Shown here: piece by piece, positions 8,232-15,613 of the stretch
How positions within the stretch are numbered: the first letter of the stretch is position 1
Layout of the letters: every line of letters begins with the position of its first letter
From: BOG-908 sp963751795
Lineage (GTDB): Bacteria > Pseudomonadota > Alphaproteobacteria > Acetobacterales > Acetobacteraceae
Direction of reading: 5' to 3'
NCBI GenBank assembly: GCA_963751795.1
Contig: CAVVVI010000002.1
Coordinates: 372,001-436,000 of the forward strand
DNA length: 64,000 nucleotides
Position numbers and translations under genes: made by a program
The notes under the pieces: model-generated
What the model was told of the DNA's origin: nothing
What the model saw: only the letters and a program-made list of their open reading frames with translations
Database searches by the model: none

Positions 8232-8783
8232 ATGCCGCCGATGCCGGCCAAGCCGCAGGATGCGGGCAGCGCGCTGCTGTTCCTGCGTGAGGAGCAGCTG
8301 CGCCTGGCGCAGGACATGCTGTTCCTCGCCTGGCGCGACCTGGCTGCCAGTGCCGACGCGCCGTTGGAGCAGGCCGGGCTCGGCCGCGCCCACCACCGCG
8401 CCCTGCATTTCATCGCGCGCAGCCCGGGGATCACGGTCAGCGGGCTGCTGGCCGTGCTGGGCATCACCAAGCAGAGCCTGGCGCGCGTGCTGACGGTGCT
8501 GCAGGCGCGCGGGCTGGTGAGCCTGCAGACCGGCCGGGCCGACCGCCGGCAGCGCCTGCTGCGGCTGACGCAGGCCGGCGAGGCTCTGGAGCGCGCCGTG
8601 TTTGAATGCCAGCGCGAACGGCTGCTGGCGGCCTACCGCGCCGCGGGCGGGCCGGCGGTGGAGGGCTTCCGCCAGGTGCTGGCCGGGCTGATCGGCCGCG
8701 ACGGGCAGGCCTGGCTGGACCGCGCGGCCCGCTTGCCCGCCGCCGGCCGCGCGCCGCCGGGCACGGCGCAGAAGCCCGGTTGA
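8232..8783 (+). CDS. petP: MarR-family regulator (PetP-like)
   Basis: 183 residues with a MarR winged helix: LGRAHHRALHFIARSPGITVSGLLAVL (helices 2-3), the recognition helix TKQSLARVLTVLQARGLV and the DRRQRLLRLT wing. It lies 33 bases upstream of an OmpR-type response regulator that is followed by its kinase. The MarR/response-regulator pair matches the petP-petR arrangement first described in Rhodobacter capsulatus, where it is linked to respiratory gene expression. The start could be either Met of MPPMPAKPQD. It is probably cotranscribed with petR. Confidence 0.85.
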   Translation: MPPMPAKPQDAGSALLFLREEQLRLAQDMLFLAWRDLAASADAPLEQAGLGRAHHRALHFIARSPGITVSGLLAVLGITKQSLARVLTVLQARGLVSLQTGRADRRQRLLRLTQAGEALERAVFECQRERLLAAYRAAGGPAVEGFRQVLAGLIGRDGQAWLDRAARLPAAGRAPPGTAQKPG

Positions 8784-8816
8784 GCGCGCTGCCCTGCTGC
8801 CCCTAAGGTAGGCGCG

Positions 8817-9521
8817 ATGTCCGACGACCCCGCAGAGGCCCACGTGCTCGTCGTTGATGACGATGCCCGGCTGCGCACCCTGCTCGGCCGCTATCTGGCC
8901 GAGAACGGCTTTCGCGTCAGCACGGCCACCAATGCCGCCGATGCGCGTGACAAGATGCGCTGGCTGGCGCCGGACGCGCTGGTGCTGGACGTGATGATGC
9001 CGGGCGAGACGGGCCTGGCGCTCACCGCCTCGTTGCGGGCCGAGCGCGCCGGCGTGCCGATCCTGCTGCTGACCGCCCGCGGCGCGCCGGAAGACCGCAT
9101 CGCCGGCTTCGAGAGCGGCGCGGACGACTATCTCGGCAAGCCGTTCGAGCCGCGCGAGCTGGTGCTGCGGTTGCGCGCCATGCTGCGCCGCTCCGCCGGC
9201 CCGCCCGCCGAAGTGCCGGCCGGCCCGCTGCGCCTGGGCCCGCTCAGCTTCGACCCGGCGCGTGCCGAGCTGAGCGGGCCGGAGGGGCCGATGCACCTGA
9301 CCGGCGGCGAGAGCGCCCTGCTGGCGGCGCTGGCCGCACGGCCCAACGAGGTGTTCTCGCGCGAGGATATCGCCGCCGCGCTGAGCATGGACGAGACCGG
9401 CGAGCGCGCGATCGACGTGCAGGTGACGCGGCTGCGGCGCAAGATCGAGGCGGACCCGCGCGAGCCGCGCTTCCTGCACACGGTGCGCGGCCGCGGCTAC
9501 GTGCTGAAGCCGGGCGTGTGA
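8817..9521 (+). CDS. petR: OmpR-family response regulator (PetR-like)
   Basis: 234 residues. The receiver domain (residues 9-125) has the acidic pocket VVDDDA, the phospho-acceptor Asp58 in LVLDVMMPG, the Thr in LLLLTARG and Lys in YLGKPFEP. The C-terminal OmpR winged helix (about 135-232) ends with VTRLRRKIEADPREPRFLHTVRGRGYVLKPG, a textbook effector-domain end (conserved RGxGY). It sits between petP and a histidine kinase and is very likely that kinase's partner. It is a DNA-binding regulator; the target genes are not visible here. Confidence 0.93.
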   Translation: MSDDPAEAHVLVVDDDARLRTLLGRYLAENGFRVSTATNAADARDKMRWLAPDALVLDVMMPGETGLALTASLRAERAGVPILLLTARGAPEDRIAGFESGADDYLGKPFEPRELVLRLRAMLRRSAGPPAEVPAGPLRLGPLSFDPARAELSGPEGPMHLTGGESALLAALAARPNEVFSREDIAAALSMDETGERAIDVQVTRLRRKIEADPREPRFLHTVRGRGYVLKPGV

Positions 9522-9540
9522 CGATGGCGGGGCAAGCGCC

Positions 9541-10860
9541 GTGACGTGGGAGCGGCCCGCCCGCAAGCTGCTGCCCCGCAGCCTGCTGGGCCGCTCGCTG
9601 CTGATCATCCTGATCCCGCTGGTGGTGGTGCAGGCGGTGGCCCTGCTGATCTTCTACGGTAGCCACCTCAACCTGATCTCGCGCCGGCTGTCGGGGGCCG
9701 TGGCCGGCGAGATCGCGCAGACCACGCGCCTGCTGGCCACCGCGCCCAGCCCGGCCGCGAGAGCCTGGATCCTGCAGCAGGGCCTGGAGGATTTCGATTT
9801 GCACATGCAGCTGCGCCCGCACCAGCGCGTGGCCGAAGGCGCCAAGCGGGTGAACGTGCTGGGCCCGATGGACGACGATCTGGCCGAGGCGCTGCAGCAG
9901 CGCGTGCGCCTGCCCTTCGCGATGGACTGGACGCACGACCCGGCCTCCGTGCTGATCGACGTGCAGATGGCGGACGGCGTGCTGCACGTGGAAGCGCCGC
10001 GCAAGCGGCTCTACACCAGCATGATCTACGTCTACGTCCTCTGGCTGGGCGGCAGCTCGGTGCTGCTGTTCGGCATCGCGGCGCTGTTCATGCGCAACCA
10101 GGTGCGCGCCATCCGCCGCCTGGCCGCGGCGGCCGAGGATTTCGGCCTGGGGCGCGACACCGGCGCCATCCGGCCGGAGGGTGCCACCGAGGTACGCAAG
10201 GCGGCCACCGCCTTCAACCGCATGCAGGAGCGCATCCGCCGCTTCCTCACCCAGCGTACGGAAATGCTGGCCGGCGTCAGCCACGATCTGCGCACGCCGC
10301 TCACGCGCCTGCGCCTGGCGCTCGCCATGCTGCCGGCCGAGGGCGCGCTGGGGGCCGACGCCGCCGAGATGACGGCCGACGTGGAGGAGATGGAGCGCAT
10401 GATCGGCGGCTACCTGGCTTTCGCGCGCGGCGAGCAGGCTGAGCAGGCGCAGCCGGTGGACTTGCCCGAAATGCTGGAGGACGTGGCTGCCAGCGCGCGG
10501 CGCGCGGGGGCCGCCATCGCCGTGGACGCGCCCGGCCCGCTGCGCGTGCATCTGCGCCCCGACGCGCTGCGCCGCGCGCTGACCAACCTGGTGGACAATG
10601 CGCGCCGCCATGCCGGCCAGATCGTGCTCTCGGCCAGCACGCAGGGCCGCTCGGCGCAGGTGATGGTCGATGATGACGGGCCGGGCATCCCGGCGGCGCG
10701 GCGCGAAAGCGTGTTCCGGCCGTTCGAAAGCGGGGCCGCGGGCGGCACCGGGCTGGGGCTGACCATCGCGCGTGACATCGTGCGCGCCCATGGCGGCGAC
10801 ATCACGCTGGAAGACAGCCCGATGGGCGGCCTGCGCGCCCGCGTGCGCCTGCCGGTGTAA
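9541..10860 (+). CDS. Membrane sensor histidine kinase partnered with PetR
   Basis: 439 residues from GTG 9541. Architecture: TM1 (about 20-40, LLIILIPLVVVQAVALLIFY), a periplasmic sensor of about 120 residues, TM2 (about 160-182), a HAMP-like linker, the HisKA box GVSHDLRTPLTRL with His248, and the HATPase domain with NLVDNARRHA (N box), DDDGPGIP (G1) and GTGLGLTIA (G2). This is EnvZ-type. It begins 19 bases after petR and is cotranscribed with it. The kinase should autophosphorylate at His248 and pass the phosphate to Asp58 of PetR. The signal sensed is unknown. Confidence 0.92.
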   Translation: MTWERPARKLLPRSLLGRSLLIILIPLVVVQAVALLIFYGSHLNLISRRLSGAVAGEIAQTTRLLATAPSPAARAWILQQGLEDFDLHMQLRPHQRVAEGAKRVNVLGPMDDDLAEALQQRVRLPFAMDWTHDPASVLIDVQMADGVLHVEAPRKRLYTSMIYVYVLWLGGSSVLLFGIAALFMRNQVRAIRRLAAAAEDFGLGRDTGAIRPEGATEVRKAATAFNRMQERIRRFLTQRTEMLAGVSHDLRTPLTRLRLALAMLPAEGALGADAAEMTADVEEMERMIGGYLAFARGEQAEQAQPVDLPEMLEDVAASARRAGAAIAVDAPGPLRVHLRPDALRRALTNLVDNARRHAGQIVLSASTQGRSAQVMVDDDGPGIPAARRESVFRPFESGAAGGTGLGLTIARDIVRAHGGDITLEDSPMGGLRARVRLPV

Positions 10861-10942
10861 CGCGCGGGCCGCACCGGATTCGCGCGCCGGGCCGGTTGAC
10901 TTGGGGGCCGCGGTGGCCCTACCTCCGCCTCCGCCGGCGGAT

Positions 10943-11017
10943 GGCGACGTAGCTCAGCGGTAGAGCAGGGGAATCATAATCCCTTGGTCGGGTGTTCAAG
11001 TCACCCCGTCGCTACCA
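10943..11017 (+). tRNA. tRNA-Met (anticodon CAT), elongator type
   Basis: 75 bases fold as a complete cloverleaf. The acceptor stem GGCGACG pairs with CGTCGCT (one G-T at the top), the D arm is GCTC/GAGC, and the anticodon stem GGGGA/TCCCT holds the loop ATCATAA with anticodon CAT. A T arm follows, and ACCA is encoded at the 3' end. The body resembles elongator tRNA-Met of alphaproteobacteria, not initiator tRNA (no three-G-C anticodon stem and a paired 1-72). The 3' 22 bases are overlapped on the other strand by the end of the permease gene at 10996. Confidence 0.95.
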
Positions 11018-12366
11018 TCCCACGCGGCCGGGCAAGGCGCTGCCGGCAGGCGGGCGTGGGTCATCCCCACCGCCAGGATCACGCCGGTGGCCAGCAGCCC
11101 CGGCACGCCGGTTTCCGGATTCAGCAGGTCGGCCCACACCACGCCGGCCAGGGCCAGCAGCACCACCACCGGCCCCAGCGGGAACAGCGGCGCGCGGGCG
11201 CGCGTGGCGGCCGTGCTGCCGGTGCGCCGGCCGACGATGGCCGCCAGGCACAGTGTCGCGTAAGTGGCAACGTTGCCGTTGGCCAGGATGGTGACCAGCA
11301 GGCCGGCCGGCAGCAGACAGCACAGGAAGCCGGCCGCACCCACCGCCAGCGTGGCGCCGTAGGGCGAGCCGAACCGCGGATGGATGCGGGCCAGGATGCG
11401 CCCGGGCCCGGCGGGCCAGCTGCCGTCACGCACGCTGGCGTAGAGCTGCCGCCCGGCGCTGAGGATGATGGCGATCATCGTGTTGAAGATGGCCGCGGCC
11501 ACGGCCAGGCTGATGATGCGGCCGAGCACGGCGCCGCCGGTGCGGCGGATAAAATCGGGGATCGGCGCCGGCGCGCCGGCCAGGCGGGCCAGGTCGGCGC
11601 TGCCCGCCACGATGGCGGCCAGCGGCAGCAGTTCGGCTACCGCAGCGATCCCCAGCGACCAGTACACGATGGAGGCCACGCTGCGCTGCGCGTCGCGGAT
11701 CTCCTCGCCGAAAAAGATCACCGAGCCATAGCCGTTGAAGGCGTAGATGCCGGCGGCCGCCCCGATGCCGAGCACGGCAAACGGCACCCCCACCAGATGG
11801 CCATCGGCCAGCATCACCGGATGCAACAGCGCGTGCACGCCAGCGGCATGGGCGTGCAGCGCGCCCAGCACAGCGACGACGGCGAGGCTCGCCAGCTCGC
11901 ACCCCAGCAGCACGCCCGTCACCCAGGCGTTCAGCCGGATGCTGAGCACGGCAATGCCGGTCACCACAGCTACCAGCACCAGGGCCGTGGGCAGCGCCGG
12001 CAGGCCGGGCAGCACCGCGCGCAGATAGCCGGCGGTGCCCAGCGCCGACAGCGAAGTGGCCAGGCACAGCCCGCAAAGGTTGATCCACAGCATGGCGAAG
12101 GCCGCGCTGCGCCCCAGCACGCGGCCGGCGATGGTGTATTCGCCGCCGGCATCCGGCATGGCCGAGCCCACTTCGGCATAAACCGAGGCCATCGCCACGC
12201 CGAGCACCACGGCGGCGGCGAAGCACAGCACCACGCCGCTGCCGACGATGCGGATGACGTCGGAAGCGACCACGAACACGCCGATGCTGGGCGAGAGGCC
12301 GGCCAGGGTGACGAGCAGCCCGTCGAAGCTGCTCATGGTGCGCCGTAGCCGCGAGGGTTCGACCAT
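10996..12366 (-). CDS. APC-superfamily amino acid permease
   Basis: 456 residues, about 12 hydrophobic segments, an inner-membrane amino acid transporter of the APC group. The TM1 region FDGLLVTLAGLSPSIGVFVV and DAGGEYTIAGRVLG are family marks, as is YAFNGYGSVIFFGEEIRDAQ in mid protein. The gene could start at ATG 12366 or at the Met at residue 11. Its last codons (about WDGSDGVT and the stop) are encoded by the antisense of the tRNA-Met 3' half, so the reading frame ends inside the T loop of the tRNA. The C-terminal tail is therefore fixed partly by tRNA constraint. The substrate is not known. Confidence 0.85.
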   Translation of the reverse strand: MVEPSRLRRTMSSFDGLLVTLAGLSPSIGVFVVASDVIRIVGSGVVLCFAAAVVLGVAMASVYAEVGSAMPDAGGEYTIAGRVLGRSAAFAMLWINLCGLCLATSLSALGTAGYLRAVLPGLPALPTALVLVAVVTGIAVLSIRLNAWVTGVLLGCELASLAVVAVLGALHAHAAGVHALLHPVMLADGHLVGVPFAVLGIGAAAGIYAFNGYGSVIFFGEEIRDAQRSVASIVYWSLGIAAVAELLPLAAIVAGSADLARLAGAPAPIPDFIRRTGGAVLGRIISLAVAAAIFNTMIAIILSAGRQLYASVRDGSWPAGPGRILARIHPRFGSPYGATLAVGAAGFLCCLLPAGLLVTILANGNVATYATLCLAAIVGRRTGSTAATRARAPLFPLGPVVVLLALAGVVWADLLNPETGVPGLLATGVILAVGMTHARLPAAPCPAAWDGSDGVT

Positions 12367-12403
12367 GGCGCTACGCTAATGCGTGCGCTCGCAGGACTGC
12401 AAC

Positions 12404-12522
12404 GAAGGCAAGGGGCGTTGCCCCTTGACCCCATCAAAGGCGAGCCTTTGAAATCCTTGGCTAGCAATTGGGGGCTTGGGGTTTCAAACCCCAACGGGGT
12501 CCAGGGGCAGAGCCCCTGGCCT
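12404..12522. repeat. Dispersed palindromic repeat, copy A (upstream of pyrF)
   Basis: About 119 bases composed of four short inverted repeats in a row: GGGGCGTTGCCCC, AAAGGCGAGCCTTT, GGGGTTTCAAACCCC and CCAGGGGCAGAGCCCCTGG. The same modules in the same order occur at 13287-13396, with one short internal difference (GGCTAGCAATTGGGGGC here against AATGGGGGT there). The two copies flank pyrF in direct orientation. Each module could form a hairpin in RNA or single-stranded DNA. This looks like a lineage-specific REP-like element. Confidence 0.9.
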
Positions 12523-12549
12523 TCCCTCGCAGCCCCCGGAGATTCGCCC

Positions 12550-13311
12550 GTGCCCGCCGACCAACCCACCGCCAGCATAGCCGATCGCCTCATCGTGGCC
12601 CTAGACGTCGCCACCATCGAGGAGGCGCACGCGCTGGTGGCGGCCCTCGACGGCACCGTGAGCTTCTTCAAGATCGGCATGTGGCTGTTCTTCCAGCCCG
12701 GCTGCGACCGGCTGATCGACGCGCTGGTGGCCGCCGGCAAGCGCGTGTTCCTCGACTACAAGATGTACGACATCGGCGAGACGGTGCGGCGCGGCGTGGC
12801 GGCGGCGGCCGGGCGGGGCATCAGCTTCGTCACCGTGCATGGCGACCGCGATATCATCGAGGCGGCGGTGGCAGGGCGTGGCGCGTCGGCCTTGCAGGTG
12901 CTGGCGATCACCGTGCTGACCAGCCTGGACGACGCGGCGCTCGCCGGCATGGGCTACCGGCTGTCGGCCGCCGAGCTGATCGCGCTGCGGGTGCGCACGG
13001 CGATCGAGTGCGGCTGCGACGGCGTGATCGCCTCGGCGCATGACGACCCCGACCGGCTGCGGCGGGAGGCCGGCCAGGCCGGGGCAGACCGGCTGCTGTT
13101 CGTCACACCCGGCGTGCGGCTGGCCGATGGCGACACGCACGACCATCGCCGCAGCGCCGATCCGGCGACGGCGATCGCCACCGGTGCGGATTATCTGGTG
13201 GTGGGGCGGCCGATTTTGGCCGCCGCCGACCGACCCGCGGCGGCGCGGCGCATCATCGCGGAGATGGTGCGTGGGTCGGAGGCAGTGAAGGCAAGGGGCG
13301 TTGCCCCTTGA
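12550..13311 (+). CDS. pyrF: Orotidine 5'-phosphate decarboxylase
   Basis: 253 residues from GTG 12550; the frame is open upstream through the repeat but that part is not protein-like. OMP decarboxylase makes UMP in the last step of pyrimidine synthesis. Marks: LIVALDVATIEEA at the start, FKIGMWLFF, the catalytic D-K-D array in FLDYKMYDIGETV, and the phosphate-binding VVGRPILAAADRPAAARR. The last residues (KARGVAP and the stop) come from the first 25 bases of the downstream repeat, so the repeat has replaced or extended the natural C-terminus. It is alone between two repeat copies. Confidence 0.93.
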   Translation: MPADQPTASIADRLIVALDVATIEEAHALVAALDGTVSFFKIGMWLFFQPGCDRLIDALVAAGKRVFLDYKMYDIGETVRRGVAAAAGRGISFVTVHGDRDIIEAAVAGRGASALQVLAITVLTSLDDAALAGMGYRLSAAELIALRVRTAIECGCDGVIASAHDDPDRLRREAGQAGADRLLFVTPGVRLADGDTHDHRRSADPATAIATGADYLVVGRPILAAADRPAAARRIIAEMVRGSEAVKARGVAP

Positions 13312-13396
13312 CCCCATCAAAGGCGAGCCTTTGAAATCCTAATGGGGGTTTGGGGTTTCAAACCCCAACGGGGTCCAGGGGCAGAGCCCCTGGCCT
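13287..13396. repeat. Dispersed palindromic repeat, copy B (overlaps pyrF end)
   Basis: A second copy of the four-hairpin repeat seen at 12404-12522, in direct orientation. Its first 25 bases encode the last eight pyrF codons and the stop, and its last two bases overlap the stop codon of the convergent ferredoxin-NADP reductase gene (13395). The hairpins could end transcription from both sides, although no long T tract follows. Confidence 0.9.
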
Positions 13397-14402
13397 AAGC
13401 GGCGGCCACACCCTTGCTGGTGCTGTACTCGAAATGCAGCGCCTCACCCGGCCGAGCAATCGGGTGAATGGCATGGGCCGCCATCGCCGCCTCGGAAAAC
13501 CCCTGCAGAATCAGCTTCAGCTTGCCGGGGTAGGCCGCCACGTCCCCGATGGCGAAGATGCCGGGCACCGACGTCTCGCACGTGGCGGGCGTGACGCTGA
13601 CGTGGCTGCGGTCCAGATCGAGCCCCCAGCCGGCGATCGGGCCCAGATCCATCGACAGGCCGAAGAAGGCCAGCAGCCGGTCGGCTTCGATGCGGCGGGT
13701 GGCGCCGTCCAGATCGGCCAGCTCGACGGCTTCCAGCGCGCCTTCGGTGCCGTGCAGGGCGGCCAGCTGGTAGGGGATCACCAGCTCGATCTCGCCGCGT
13801 GCGGCGGCGGCCTCCAGCTGCGCGGTGGTTTCGGGCGAGGCGCGGAACTTGGGGCGGCGGTGCACCACGTACACCTTGGCCGCGACGTCTTTCAGCTGCA
13901 GCGCCCAATCCACCGCCGAGTCGCCGCCGCCGGCAATCATGACGGTGCGGCCGCGGAAATCCTCGCGCCGGCGCACGTAATACTGCACGGCGCCGGTGCC
14001 CTCGTAGACATCCAGCCCGGCGAGCGGCGGCCGGTTGGGGCCGAACGCGCCGGCGCCGGCGGCGATCACCACGGCGCGCGCGCGCACCTCGTCGCCACGG
14101 TCGGTACGCAGCGTGAAATCGCCCGGCGAGCCGGTGAGTGCTTCCACGCGGCGGCCGAGCAGGCGGCCCGGCGCGAAGGGCGCGATCTGCGCTTCCAGCT
14201 GGCTGATGAGCGCGCCGGCCTCGATGGCGGGGTGGGCCGGGATGTCGAAGATCGGCTTTTCGGGATACAGCGCGGCGCACTGGCCGCCCACCTCGTCCAG
14301 CGCGTCGATCAGCACGGAGCCGAGCTTGAGCATGCCGCATTCGAAGGCGGCGAACAGGCCAACCGGCCCGGCCCCGATGATGGCGACGTCTGTCTGTGTC
14401 AT
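13395..14402 (-). CDS. Ferredoxin-NADP+ reductase, thioredoxin-reductase-like type
   Basis: 335 residues. FAD motif VAIIGAGPVGLFAAFECG (6-23), the ALYPEKPIFDIPAHP loop, the NADP motif MIAGGGDSAVDWALQLKD (about 158) and the C-terminal FAIGDVAAYPGKLKLILQGFSEAA. There is no CxxC redox pair between the domains, which separates this YumC/FNR2 type from thioredoxin reductase. It moves electrons between NADPH and ferredoxin or flavodoxin. It is transcribed towards pyrF and ends in the repeat. Divergent from tsaE, with a 58-base gap. Confidence 0.9.
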   Translation of the reverse strand: MTQTDVAIIGAGPVGLFAAFECGMLKLGSVLIDALDEVGGQCAALYPEKPIFDIPAHPAIEAGALISQLEAQIAPFAPGRLLGRRVEALTGSPGDFTLRTDRGDEVRARAVVIAAGAGAFGPNRPPLAGLDVYEGTGAVQYYVRRREDFRGRTVMIAGGGDSAVDWALQLKDVAAKVYVVHRRPKFRASPETTAQLEAAAARGEIELVIPYQLAALHGTEGALEAVELADLDGATRRIEADRLLAFFGLSMDLGPIAGWGLDLDRSHVSVTPATCETSVPGIFAIGDVAAYPGKLKLILQGFSEAAMAAHAIHPIARPGEALHFEYSTSKGVAAA

Positions 14403-14460
14403 GCTGGCAGGTGTACCGGATCGGTTGCTTCCGGCAAGGGATGTGTGGTGGCCCAGGGTT

Positions 14461-15180
14461 ATGAACAGGCGGAGCTACGACCAGGCCGGGGTGGAGCAGG
14501 CGGCGGCGGTGCTGGCGGCCCGGCTGCGCCCGGGGGACGCGGTGCTGCTGAGCGGCCCGCTGGGCGCGGGCAAGAGCGTGTTCGCCCGCGCCTTGCTGCG
14601 CGCCGCCTGCGGCGATCCGGCGATGGAGGTGCCCAGCCCCAGCTACACGCTGGTGCAGAGCTACCCGGCGGCCGGCCTGGTGCTGCACCATTACGATCTG
14701 TGGCGGCTGGACGGGCCGGATGGCCTCGCCGAGCTGGGATGGGACGATGCGCGTGCCGACGTGGTGCTGGTGGAATGGCCGGAGCGGCTGGGCGCGCTGC
14801 GCCCGGCGCCGGCCATCGAGGTGCGGATCGCGCCAGCCGGCGATGGGCTGCGATGGCTGAGCGTCGCCGAGCCGGCCTTGGGCGCGGAGAGCGGTCGTGA
14901 GGGCCATGGTGCTGGCCGCCGGGCTGGGCACCCGCATGCGCCCGCTGACGGCGGCGATACCGAAGCCGTTGCTGCGCCTCGGCGGCCGCACCCTGCTGGA
15001 TCACGCGCTGGACCGGCTGGCCGAAGCCGGCGTCACGCAGGTGGTGGTCAACGCACATTGGCAGGCCGATCGCCTGGCCGCGCATCTGGCCGCGCGCCCG
15101 CAGCCGCCGGCCACCACGCTGCGCCGCGAGGCGGATCTGCTCGACACCGGTGGCGCGGTGGCAGCGGCGGTGGCGGATAG
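14461..15180 (+). CDS. tsaE: tRNA threonylcarbamoyladenosine biosynthesis ATPase TsaE, with abnormal tail
   Basis: The conserved part (residues 1 to about 145) carries the Walker A motif GPLGAGKSVFARALL, VPSPSYTLVQSY, HHYDLWRLDGPDGLAELGWDD and VLVEWPERLG, all TsaE. TsaE is the ATPase that drives t6A37 synthesis with TsaBD. A normal protein would stop near 14900. Here no stop occurs, and the frame runs to 15180, adding about 95 Arg/Pro/Gly-rich residues that are only the shadow of the next gene. The overlap is 284 bases. In related bacteria amgK lies between tsaE and the nucleotidyltransferase; a deletion that removed amgK and the tsaE stop would explain this. Confidence 0.85.
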   Translation: MNRRSYDQAGVEQAAAVLAARLRPGDAVLLSGPLGAGKSVFARALLRAACGDPAMEVPSPSYTLVQSYPAAGLVLHHYDLWRLDGPDGLAELGWDDARADVVLVEWPERLGALRPAPAIEVRIAPAGDGLRWLSVAEPALGAESGREGHGAGRRAGHPHAPADGGDTEAVAAPRRPHPAGSRAGPAGRSRRHAGGGQRTLAGRSPGRASGRAPAAAGHHAAPRGGSARHRWRGGSGGGG

Positions 15181-15613
15181 CCTGCTCGGGGCTGACGGCG
15201 CGCCGTTCTACATCGTCAACGGCGACAGCGTGTGGCTGGACGGCCCGGTGCCGGCGCTGGCGCGGCTGGCCGGCGCGCTGGCGGACGGCGTGGATGCGGC
15301 CATCCTGGTGGCGCGCACCGCACGCACCCTGGCCGATACCGGCTTCGGCGACTTCTTCGTCGATCCCTGGGGCGTGCCGCGGCGGCGCCGCCAAAGCGAG
15401 GTGGCACCTTACGTGTTCGCCGGCATCACCCTCGCCCGCCCGGCGCTGTTCGCCGGCTGGCCGGGCGGCGCCGCATCGATGAATTCGGCATGGGATGCCG
15501 CGATGGCGGCCGGGCGCCTGGTGGCGGTGGTGCATGACGGGATCTGGTTCCACCTCAGCCGGCCGGCCGACCTGGCGGCCGCCGAGCGCGCTCTGATGGC
15601 GGTGCCCGCGTGA
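14897..15613 (+). CDS. Sugar-phosphate nucleotidyltransferase (MurU/HddC type)
   Basis: 238 residues from GTG 14897, or 235 from ATG 14906. The N-terminal signature MVLAAGLGTRMRPLTAAIPKPLL and GRTLLDHALDRL belong to NTP-transferases; VNGDSVWLDGP is the metal/nucleotide site. In alphaproteobacteria this gene usually stands as tsaE-amgK-murU-addB, where MurU makes UDP-MurNAc from MurNAc-1-phosphate in cell-wall recycling. amgK, the kinase that feeds it, is missing here, so this MurU either relies on a kinase elsewhere or has lost that role. It overlaps the frame of tsaE at its start and the addB ATG at its end (GTGA). Confidence 0.82.
   Translation: MRAMVLAAGLGTRMRPLTAAIPKPLLRLGGRTLLDHALDRLAEAGVTQVVVNAHWQADRLAAHLAARPQPPATTLRREADLLDTGGAVAAAVADSLLGADGAPFYIVNGDSVWLDGPVPALARLAGALADGVDAAILVARTARTLADTGFGDFFVDPWGVPRRRRQSEVAPYVFAGITLARPALFAGWPGGAASMNSAWDAAMAAGRLVAVVHDGIWFHLSRPADLAAAERALMAVPA

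Noticed and set aside
10984..12348. 454-codon forward frame opposite the amino acid permease
   Set aside because: Antisense of a membrane-protein gene; the residues are His/Gln/Gly-rich with no domain, and the start lies in the tRNA.
13350..14900. Long forward open frame opposite the ferredoxin-NADP reductase
   Set aside because: It is the antisense shadow of a clear enzyme gene, has skewed composition (Gly, His, Gln, Arg) and no ribosome site.
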